This document shows positions 35,601-45,100 of a stretch of 64,000 nt of DNA, piece after piece (the stretch's first letter is position 1; the number at the start of each line of letters is the position of its first letter). Position numbers and translations under genes: made by a program. The notes below the pieces were generated by a model. The model saw only the letters and a program-made list of their open reading frames with translations. It was not told the DNA's origin and did not search any database. The DNA comes from Petrosia ficiformis (lineage: Eukaryota > Porifera > Demospongiae > Haplosclerida > Petrosiidae). The DNA lies in assembly GCA_947044365.1 (NCBI GenBank), contig OX345640.1:6374001-6438000 (forward strand), in the 5' to 3' direction.

Positions 35601-38391
35601 TATTACTCTGTAATTGTATCATTTTTTTAAAAAAATGTTCCTTATAATTATAATTATAGTTCTTTCCGATACTACCAATGGTGTTTCCATATGTGACAAA
35701 AGGACTAACATTCACTACTTATATGGAAGCTCAAATTAAAACATATCTACCAATAGTGATCACTGCTGGTCTTGCTGTTGGGTTCATTTTTTCACTGATA
35801 TATGCTGGTGCTGCCATAGCAGTTGTTGCAATGTGAGTTTCATCAATCATCTTATCAATGACTGTATATGATATATGTGAAACTAGTGACTACAAAATAT
35901 CACTTTTACACAAATGATTCTTATAATAACCTGAAACTCTTATTTTGAATATAACGCAACAATAAATAAAGTACAGAACTGAAATACTAAACTACAGTCA
36001 TACATGAACAACAACATGCAGAGGTATTTATAAGAAAGTGGCAAAGAAACAGACACATGGACAGCACATGATAAGTATAGAATGTTCTGGACAGTTCTAC
36101 AGACAATTAGGAGCACAATAAATAATTAACACCACACAAAGAAATATTCTGGAATAGTACAAAAATACATTAATTAATACACCACAATTTTTTTTATTAG
36201 AAATCCATTAAGATGCTTTTTTATTGTTCAATGTATTGCAATGGTAATTGATATAAGTATGCAACTAAAGGTGCATTGTAAAAATTAATTGGTTATTTAA
36301 ACTCCATTCGTTTACATGAATTTCAATATAATATTAATAATATTAATGCTCCTAAAGACTATATAATAATTATACTAATTTGTTTTCTTTCTAGGTAATA
36401 TTTACAATTAGTAATTTTTATGGCCTGATAATTGCTTTCCACTGGGTTGAATCTAAATATTGTGTCAGCTATTGCTTGTTATTAAATTTTGTATCCCATG
36501 ATTATCATATCCGTTTCCCTTTGCAGTGTGTATTCAAAAGAATCTGACGATTCTAATGGCAATATCATTATGAGTAATGGTATTGCCGTTACTGATAATG
36601 TCTTCATCAGTAGTGAAATATTTATGCTCTCATTGCCAGCACTAGTGTACTTTTTGATGATTGTGGCAATGATATCATATGTTCTGTTTAAACGGAAGTG
36701 GGGTATTCGATCTGTATCCTTAATTTCATAATTATAATATTATAATTATGTATAATAATTGTTTAGTATAGATACATGAAATTGAATAATAATCATGATT
36801 ACATGTGCTTGTATGAGTTGTGATGCATATATACAAGGAGCTTCCCCAAACAAAATTCAGGTAATTGTAATAGTACTCCTGAATAGTGTCTACAACAGTT
36901 TGTAGAACAGTTGTTATGAGTGTGGTTTAGAGAGGGGAAGTGGCCATGGGTGAGTCCAACCAAACAATTTTCTGGCAGAATTAGCTCACCCCCTCCCCCC
37001 CCTCACAAAACCAAAATCTCTAAATAGAACCCTGATAGTAATAATAAATTTCAGGAATGGAATAAAGCCCTCATACATAAGCGCTATCCTTAGGAAGTGC
37101 AATAATTTGTCAGAAAGTGCTTAGAGAATGTGCTTAACCCTAAGCTATGAAAATACGCCTGTATTTGCTTTCAAGCACCTTTAATTTCTTTAGAGCAATA
37201 AAATGTGAATTGTGACAATTATATACCAACAGGTATTACTAGGCATCTGGTGTGATAGACTTGGCTGAAACAACTTTTCACTTTCATTAGTGTGTCAATG
37301 AAAAGCAAATTAAGTTAAAGACAGACTGACAGCTCTTTATTTCAGTACCATTTTATTAAATGTCTTAGACTCTTAGACCATTCACTTCAACAGGACTTGA
37401 GCACTTAACAAGGCCTTGCGCTTGTATTTAAGCACTTATAATAAAACTAACAAGTTTCTGTGCTTGTGCTTAAGAATTTGATAAAGGGATTGCCATCTTA
37501 ATAATTATTAATGTGAACGATGACATTTGTGACATCACACTTATTGTTGTGATAGTAATACAGATTTCAAAGATACCACAGTGAACTCTGTGTATGAATA
37601 AGCAACAAAGACGTACATAGGCTTCCTTCAAAATGCAATCCTTAACCGACAATTAAGTTTTCTGTCTTGGCCTATTTTCTACTAGCACTCCTGGGGTATA
37701 GCCTGAATGAATATATAGCACAGTTGTACTTTGTAGAAAACATTACTGATACTGAAACATTGACAGATGATCAGAAAGCTGTGCAAAGTGCAAACATTTC
37801 TCTGACCACTGCATCATTTGGTTTGGTTCTGACAACAGTGAGTGTACATCGTCATACATAATAATTATTAAAATTCCTCTTTACGAATGATTATGATTGA
37901 TTAGTAAGCACCGTATTTCTGATTTATAATAAGAACAAGTAGTTAATATGGAACAGCACAAATTACACAATTTAATTGAAACAATGTTACAACATGTGTG
38001 TGTTTTCTAACAATATACACACACAATATTATTTAATTATTCATTACATTAGTTGCGATCCTTCAATTTAAATTTACCTTAAAAAAGCAAGGGGATTTAT
38101 ATTTAATCGATGGATAACATGATATTTGTGATAAAATGTGTGGTGGGTAGGAAGAGAAACTAGTCATAGGCTTTATGTATAAAATTATACAATGAAAGTT
38201 TGCATACATTATTAATATTATGTCCATTGTTATAGATATTTTTGAACATTTGTTGGCCTATCCTTTATAATGTTCAACGTGAAAAGAAAGGGGATGATGC
38301 AGTTGAAGAAGGTTTTGAAATGGAAAAAGGTTTTGAAATGGAAAACAGTTTTGAAATGGAAAAAAATTATGAAGGAGAAGAAAGTATGTAA
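29421..38391 (+). CDS. Copy C of the membrane-protein family, intact, 363 aa, seven exons
   Basis: Exons 29421-29560, 30540-30666, 30968-31096, 35660-35832, 36527-36713, 37658-37837, 38236-38391, total 1092 nt with matching phases. Same architecture as copy A but the most divergent of the open copies. Exon 1 lacks the first SLKQ repeat of the leader and has a longer acidic stretch (SEEVKQLEDLYN) after the VHA-Q site. The loop after the fifth hydrophobic segment is expanded (exon 5 has 62 codons against 50-53). The tail has three GFEMEK-like repeats near residues 334-351. The N-I-S sequon is replaced in context (QSANIS) but kept. Intron 3 is enlarged by an intact piggyBac element. Length variation is confined to presumed outside loops and the tail; membrane segments are conserved. 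Function unknown. Confidence 0.78.
29626..29726. repeat. Long hairpin in intron 1 of copy C
   Basis: ggttatatcacagcacgagt gctatatc... (29626-29668) pairs with ...gatatagcacgagtggctgt gatataacc (29683-29726). The same ctatatctgaccacagg motif is repeated in tandem at 29850-29890. Confidence 0.75.
31841..34679 (+). mobile_element. Complete piggyBac transposon in intron 3 of copy C
   Basis: 2839 bp between TTAA duplications (31837-31840 and 34680-34683) with 13-bp terminal inverted repeats CTCATTGAATACT (31841-31853 and 34667-34679). A subterminal palindrome gggtcaatttgaccc lies just inside the left end. Other copies have the same intron 3 locality uninterrupted (gttatagttaattaaataaaac in copy A). 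TTAA target, short TIRs and the transposase identify piggyBac. Confidence 0.95.
32056..34294 (+). CDS. piggyBac transposase, three exons, 709 aa, apparently intact
   Basis: DDE/DDD-type cut-and-paste transposase acting at TTAA sites in the nucleus. Exons 32056-32341, 32393-32702, 32761-34294 (introns of 51 and 58 bp, both GT-AG, phases 1 and 2); total 2130 nt with no stop. The first in-frame ATG is 32056. N-terminal 200 residues are acidic then glycine/arginine-rich with AT-hook-like RGRGRPRGRGRGRG. The catalytic core shows the three family aspartates in LAIDEMMVGT, LFTDNFYSSP and YMNGVDLADQ. The C terminus has a cysteine-rich zinc-binding tail (CVVC, YCPKC, CMGTC). Length is a little above the classical insect enzyme because of the N-terminal region. 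Complete frame plus intact ends suggest recent activity. Confidence 0.92.
34836..35330 (-). repeat. MITE (catccctat...gctttg family), reverse copy, intron 3 of copy C
   Basis: Ends catccctatatttgctttg and gaaagcaatcatagggatgg. It carries the conserved cgcgcgttcttttacgcgcc block and an AT run, close to the reverse complement of 26811-27315. Confidence 0.65.
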
Positions 38392-38569
38392 GCTACTTTC
38401 CACTAAAAAAAGGAATTACATTTATAATAAATGAACAACCAGAATATACTTCATGATTATATAGTGGTATAGTATATATAGTAACCACAAACTTTAATCT
38501 ATAATTTTCTTGTTTTGCACCAATATTTCAGTATTAAATCCTTTTTTTTTTTTTAAATAACATACTCAC

Positions 38570-39400
38570 TATACTTAAACTGTCTATCAGAGCTAAGTTC
38601 TCCGAAATTCGCTGTGTTCTCTTCAGTTCATAATCAGATCGGTCATCGATAATATCTGGATCTTTAACATCATTAATATTTTCCTTACTACATGTAGTTA
38701 CTTTTCCTTTTTCAATAAATTATTGATCTATGAAGTTTTATTTTTATGCACATGAATATTATCATATAAATCAAAATGGATAACCAACCTTTCCATCGTC
38801 CATTAGCTTTCTTTTCTTTGCCACCTTCACATTGTGAGAATGCAGAATCTAAATACAAGTATAATTTATAGCAACAATCTCATTAGCAGGTAAATAGAAT
38901 TAAAAAAGTACAAATAAAATTTTCACATACCTTTTTTTTTTTAGCTTGAGAGGGTAGTGGTTTCAAAGATTCCTGTACCTATAAGTAACATTAATTTTAT
39001 CGATGAATCATAATCATATAGAATAGTTATAAATTCTTAATAATTATCAAGCTACCTTTTGTTTTTCCACTGTAGGTGTCACACATTTATGTACCTGAAT
39101 ATTTATTAATTGATGGAACTAAAAGCAAAATACTTTGTGTATAAGTTTTTTACCGAAATCTCTTCACCATTGTCAGTGTTCAAATTCACATCTGTGTCAG
39201 GACAGCTGTTCATAACCTACATTTGATAGTGGAGATATCATAATTTAGAGTTAAAATGAAGTTACTTACCTCTGTCCCATGTACCACCAGTCGAATGATT
39301 GTGTTTAGTCTATTCCAGTGAAACAAGGCAGCTCTTGCCACAGCTGAATGGGAAAGTTTTGACCAAAGCTGTGTTTTTGACAATTCCAACTGTGCATTAT
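38570..39400 (-). pseudogene. Reverse-strand gene fragment of six very short exons, product unknown
   Basis: On the minus strand, exons 39400-39270, 39216-39154, 39094-39056, 38978-38931, 38848-38789 and 38683-38570 (131, 63, 39, 48, 60, 114 nt) are separated by GT-AG introns of about 50-110 bp. All internal junctions are phase 0 and every exon is open. The joined stretch of about 150 residues is polar, with lysine runs and an ending DYELKRTQRISENLALIDSL, a style seen in nuclear proteins but not enough to name one. The 5' side stops at the palindrome 39545-39612; the 3' side stops at a poly-T junction near 38541-38555 where copy C flanking sequence resumes. It looks like a piece of another gene carried here. 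Whether it is expressed is unknown. Confidence 0.5.
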
Positions 39401-39544
39401 CTAAACAGTAATGAAAATCATCCTAAGTTATTGTTGACTTTTAAAATTCAGATGACTGACCATGAACATAGGAAACTAGGAATTACAGGTAATGGTGATA
39501 AAAACTTCATGGACGTAGGTTCAACACCTGAAAAAAAAGCATAA

Positions 39545-39612
39545 GCTGTACAGGGCAGTTGATGAATAGGGATAAATTCATTTATCCCTATTCATCAACT
39601 GCCCTGTACAGC
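39545..39612. repeat. 68-bp near-perfect palindrome
   Basis: Arms of 33 bp (gctgtacagggcagttgatg...) around a 2-nt centre. It joins the reverse-strand gene fragment to the forward transposase relic, so it probably marks an inverted-duplication breakpoint. Confidence 0.9.
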
Positions 39613-40445
39613 GCCACATAAATTTGATACCTTCTTTGAACCTCTTGTTAGTGAGATTAAAGATTTGTATATGGATGGGGCAGAAGTTTTTTTCAGAATG
39701 GCAGTCAGTGGACACTCATCAGAAAATGATGTTGCTAGACTGCGTGTATTGCCTCTTTTAATTACAGCAGACAGTAAGGCTCATGCTGAAATCGGACTTA
39801 CTACAGCTGGTTGTTTTAAGGGGTGTCGTTGATGATTCCTCAGTGGCCAATATATCCCAGAAAGGAAACACTACTATTATGGCCAATTTTGTCAGCGATT
39901 TCGTTTTCCAGCCCCTGCGCGGTCAGCAGATACAAACAGACAATTTGGAAAAGAGGTAGATGCAGCTACTTCATCTGCAGTGAAACAGTGAAAGACAACA
40001 GAAACAGGTGTAACAGGTGAGACAATTTTTTCCGGTTTTATGACCTGTGTGGGTTTAACCCTGTCAAAGACCTAGTAGTAGATGTTATGCATGCATTGCT
40101 CTTAAACTCAGAGGTTGAAAACCATATATTGGGTGACATGGGACAAAATTCATCATTAAGAACTGAAGATAGATTGACTGTTTGCTAAGTAAGAATAAGA
40201 AAGAGCTCTCACATGCTCTTGCGGATGTCAACTGGGCAGTGGAGATGAAGGATGGACGAGTTCCTTCAATCAGTGAAACACATGTTAACTTTTCAAAACA
40301 TAGGTTAAGTGGATGGACTGCCAAAGACTTAGCAAAATTTACCACTGTAGCACCATTCATTTTGCGAGGGCTAATTCCAAAACTTGCTTATGAATCAATG
40401 TGTCTTTTGAATCAAATCTATACTCTTTGTATATTCTACTCATGA
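39613..40445 (+). pseudogene. Tnp2/DUF4218-like DNA transposase relic
   Basis: Conceptual translation in shifting frames shows FDTFFEPLVSEIKDLYMDG, then LLITADSKAHAEIGLTTAGC, then FYDLCGFNPVKDLVVDVMHA and RLSGWTAKDLAKF. The order and spacing resemble transposase family Tnp2 followed by a DUF4218-like region, as in CACTA/En-Spm elements. Stops and frameshifts are frequent (for example at 39830 and 39988). Family assignment is from motif memory and therefore tentative. Confidence 0.45.
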
Positions 40446-41960
40446 AGATTATGGAAAAGCTTGTAGATTTTCTCATAACTGGCTTTTAAAACACATAGTC
40501 CCTGGCTTACGTACTCTAAGTTGTTGGATGGAGGTTTTTGCCTACAATGTTGTGTTTTGGTGAGAGAGAAAAGAGGTAGTTCTGATCTTGGAAGGTTAGT
40601 TAATAGGCCACTAAATACTTTCAACAAAGCAACAGAATTGCTGCATGAGAAAGCATTCTCAGTTACAGTACCATAAAGATGCAATGGCTGATATGGTTTC
40701 ATTTGTTCATGTCATGGAGCAACATAGATCATCAGTTATCGAAATAAACCAGAAGTTAGTTTCCATTGTGAAGTGTATAGTGTTCTGTGGTAGGCAGAAC
40801 ATTCCATTACGAGGTCATAGAGATGATGACAAGTGGCTTGTTTTACCAGAGATTAATTTCCAGTCTTTGATTGATTTTTGTATAGAATCTGGTGACAAAA
40901 TATTGAAGGAGCACTTTGAAACATGTCCATGAAATGCTACATATTGCTCAAAAACCATCCAGAATGACAATGACATTATCGACATCATTGGTGAATACAT
41001 CAGTAATAAAATCTTGGTAGAAATTACTAAGTCTCATTTCTTTTCTGTGTTAGGGGATGAGGTAGCAGATGCTTCCAATCAAGAACAATTAAGTTTGATT
41101 CTGAGATTTGTCGATGAGACAAACAAGGTCAGTTTGTTGTAGTGGCAAGACATCAGGAGAAGCATTATCCTATATAATTTTAACGAAGTTAGCTAGTTAT
41201 GGATTAGATATTCAGTTAATGAGAGGGCAACGGTATGATGGAGTTGGTGCTATATCTGGGTACATGAGCGGAGTTGCTGCTCGAATTCAAAGTGAGTTTC
41301 CCAAAGCTGTGTATGTCCATTGCTTTCCCCTCAAATTAAATCTTGTGATCATGATTGCCAAATCATGTGAGGTAGTTGCTTTGAGAAATGCTTTTAGGGA
41401 TATCAGTAAAGTGGCTATGTATTTTAGTAATTCTCCTAAGCGACAAGCAGCTTTTGCAGAAAAAATTAATCACTCAGAACAGCTAGCCGAATAGAAAGAA
41501 ACATTTGTTGGATTTATGTAGAACAAGAAGGATGGAACGACATAAGGCACTAGAGAACTTTGGCCAGTTTTACGAAATAATAGTACCATTGATGGAAGAG
41601 ATCAAGATGTCCACATCTGGATGCAATTCAGATGCTGTAGCAGATGCACGTAGTCTCCACAAAGTAAATGATAAATGGTTCACTTTAGCAATTGGTAAGA
41701 ATTCCTTGCAGTTGTGGAAGACAACTAAACATGATGTTCCAGTAGATAATCCAAAAGAGTACTAAAGAAAATAATCACCATTCCATTTCTGGATCATATC
41801 CTGCCTGACACAGCTGAATGAAAGATTCCCTGACAAAAATCAGGAAGGTGCCTAAATGTTCATTATGACATGGAAATTAACTATGAAGATGTTGTAGACT
41901 CCTTTCCAAGAAAGCACCCTCGCAAATTGATCCTTGCAAACATTCTTGACACTGATTGAT
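40446..41960 (+). pseudogene. hAT-superfamily transposase relic (TTF zinc finger plus DUF4371 type)
   Basis: Broken frames give SPWLTYSKLLDGGFCLQCCV (TTF-type zinc finger), IPLRGHRDD and SVLGDEVADASNQEQLSL (DUF4371), then RGQRYDGVGAISG, VHCFPLKLNLVI and LCRTRRMERHKALE, typical of ZMYM1-like hAT-derived proteins. At least five stops or frameshifts separate them (40493, 40671, 40930, 41143, 41492). The end of the element is at 42082. Confidence 0.75.
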
Positions 41961-42065
41961 TTTGTACACAATTATAGATTACCACACTCTCATGAATAAT
42001 TAATTACAAAAATGTTCGCGCGCGCGCCAAAAATTACCTTCTTGCGCCCCCCTTTCTTTTACTCT

Positions 42066-42082
42066 GGCTGAATCCGCCCCTG
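42066..42082 (+). mobile_element. Right terminus of the hAT relic
   Basis: ggctgaatccgcccctg, reverse complement of caggggcggattcagcc, matches the CAGGGGCGG start common in hAT elements. I could not find the matching left end. Family sequence of copy D (actataaagaaatc) begins directly afterwards. Confidence 0.6.
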
Positions 42083-42084
42083 AC

Positions 42085-42091
42085 TATAAAG
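42085..42091 (+). promoter_or_regulatory. TATA box candidate of copy D
   Basis: TATAAAG 58 bp before the ATG of copy D, two bases after the hAT terminus. Upstream of it nothing of the duplicated family spacer remains for several kilobases. Confidence 0.4.
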
Positions 42092-42148
42092 AAATCAAAT
42101 TTCTGTGCATTGTTACTGACTGTCGAATTTCGAAGTCTTGCAATAATC

Positions 42149-45100
42149 ATGTTCCTAAAGCAGTCCCTAAAGCAGTTCCTTGTGATACTAGCCTGTTGCT
42201 CTGTACCAATTATAACCTACTTTGTGTCTACTGTTATTGTCCATGTACAAGTAGCCAATGATGACCTAAAAGACTTGGATAGTGATGAGTAAGTTGAATA
42301 TTATTCCTTGCAAATGCAAGTGACATGATATTTTTATATATAATTTATATAATTTATATAATTATATATAACAATATCATGTCACTTGCATTTGCAAGGA
42401 AATAGCATATGAATTTTAATTTAGTGTGTCATTTGTCATAGAGGATGTTGTGACTACGTGCATGATGTTACTACAACATAATGTGCACCAAGGTCCACTA
42501 GAATGAATCAACTTACGTTTTTGCAGGTTTCCAAAACCTTTATGATCAGATACAATTACATATACTTTGAGAGTAAACTTATAAACTGTTGGCATAAAAA
42601 TAGGAGTAGATAGCACCATAAAATTATACTGCCTTAACCAATCAAACATAATTAGAAATTAGTTATTTTAACCATTTTGTTATTGCAGTGTATGTACATG
42701 TTCAAAATTGAACAATATGCCACTCACCTCACCATTAGCCAACCCTGAGATTGTTATTTTTATATATCCATCATGTTTGTACAATTCCTTTTGAACGCTG
42801 ATTCACCTGCTTCTACAGCCAAGATGAATAGTAAATTATATCAGCTGCAAGCCAAATAGACGTACTAAATGATAAATTATAATTATGTAATTATTTATTA
42901 TAATATTTAATTTAACCTTGCAATTTCATTTTCCTCATTTCCCGGAAAATTATAATAAAGAAAGATGATTTTCATTTCTACATACTATTGTAATATCACA
43001 TGATTGATTATACATGTAAAGTATAAATAAGAATATTTCTTCCATACACTGTATCATTTTCGTTATTCGTTCTTTTTCATTAGCAAAAATGAAGAATTGG
43101 CCATTTATTTCACATCATCATACCTGACATTTCCTTTGTTTGCTGTGTTTTTGGTGCTGATTGCTGTCAAAGATCTTATGCCTAACATGAAGATCTTATT
43201 TGTCATATTTGTATCCTCAATGTCTCCTTCATGATTATTATGTAATATATGCATGTATTATATGCATAATGTATATACTGTTAAAAAGTAATGGGTTATT
43301 TTAACATTCAGTTAGTTACAGGAGTTTCAATGTAATTTTATTTTCCCTCAATGCTGATTTGTTTTACTCCTACAATCTAGTTTCATTCTATATTGCGTAG
43401 TACACACACATCATAATAAAGCATAGCAGCAATAATAATATTAATATAATATAGCATAGTATTATGGATATAATCTGTGGCTATTATTACTAACATCTGT
43501 GAAACCAACAGATGTTACTTGCTCATTCCAGAGTAATATTACAGAAGAAATGAATTACAGCTTGTAAACATTACCTACTGAGAAAAGAAATTATTATAAA
43601 TTTATTATAGTCTAAGGAAGATATAATTAACCCTTCATCTGCTGTAGGCGCTTTAAGGCGCCCCACCCACTACTAATTATACTGCACTGCTGGAGGCGCT
43701 TTAAAGCGCCCAAGCTGCAAGTGGGCAGAGTACTTAATATCTAATTACTTGCAGCTCTATAACTTTCACATTTTATAAGACTCAAGATTCTAACTTACTT
43801 TGCTGTAAAGAAGAGTTGTTAAGCAAGCCATTGATGTTAAATTTATGCTTCGTTATCACCAGGAAGAGAGTAAGACGAGCGCTTGAAAATATAGTACTTC
43901 CACGGGCAACGCCCACCTCTATACTCGCCTGCATAACTTCTGCATTTTAAATAACAGTGACTTTTAACTGACTTAGGTAGATAGAAGACCATCTAAGAAA
44001 GCTGTAGATACAAAAAACATACTTCGTTAGCTACAAAAAAGCAGCAAGGCGAGTGTTTGAAAGTGTAGTAGTCAGTTGGCAACGCCCACAATTAGCGTCT
44101 CTTTATCACTTTTGTTAGGCATGTAGCTTCGATTTTTGGGCTCCATTAAACTAAATAAACATCTTCTTTATGCTGTGTGCGTGTCAGTTTCTTTATATTC
44201 CATGATTTCATACTATAAAATCAATCAGAAAATATCTACAAATTTCTTTCGCACCACGCCCACAAACGGGAATAGTTGCAAACGCAGATGAAGGGTTAAT
44301 AATTATTGTATTGAAAGTGATGTAACCAAATGAGGATTGAAATAATATATATATTAACCGATTGAGGATTGAAATAATATATATATTAACTTTTACAGTG
44401 ATATAATGTATATTTATCTGGACTGCCATGAATGGAGAGTTAACCCACAAATGGCTTACATGACATATGTTGTAAAGTAATATGTTTATTCAGGACCTCA
44501 GAAACACTTTTTTCGGTAGCATATACATACTTACCGATACAAGTGGTTCTTATATAGCTCTTTATGCCTAAATAATTTTAATAATTGAACCAGCTGTAAT
44601 TATTTTCTTAATTCTGTTATTAGCTTCCAATTTTAGATGGAGCGTTGACTGTGACTACTGCAGGTGGAGTTCTCATAGCTCAAGCTTTGATTGTTGACAG
44701 GAGTGCTGCAATTTCTATGTTTGTTGGAGCTGCTTTGTTTCTCCTTGTTAAGGTAACTTTGTATATATGGGTGTGGTTTCCAACAGGGGTACCGGTGTTG
44801 AGTGTTTTTCCCAACCTGGAGTCCCCTCACCAAGGCCTATCCCCCCCAAAACCAAATTAAAAGTAATACATACCCTCTAGATTATTTTTGCGTATTATCC
44901 TTACAGGGGGTCATGCACAAAAATATATATTGATGGAGTGGGCAATGTTAGAATACTCCCTTGATATAGCAGTTTATAGACTCAAATGACAACAGAACGA
45001 AATTGTACAATGATCACTGGTTTATATATACATTGACTAGTTCTAGAATATTCTTCTTCTAGAATTAACTAAAACACATGACATTATGCAAGATAAGACA

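Noticed and set aside
39299..39544. 81-codon + strand frame
   Set aside because: It overlaps the 5' exon of the minus-strand fragment, whose splice sites explain the region better, and its sequence matches nothing I know.
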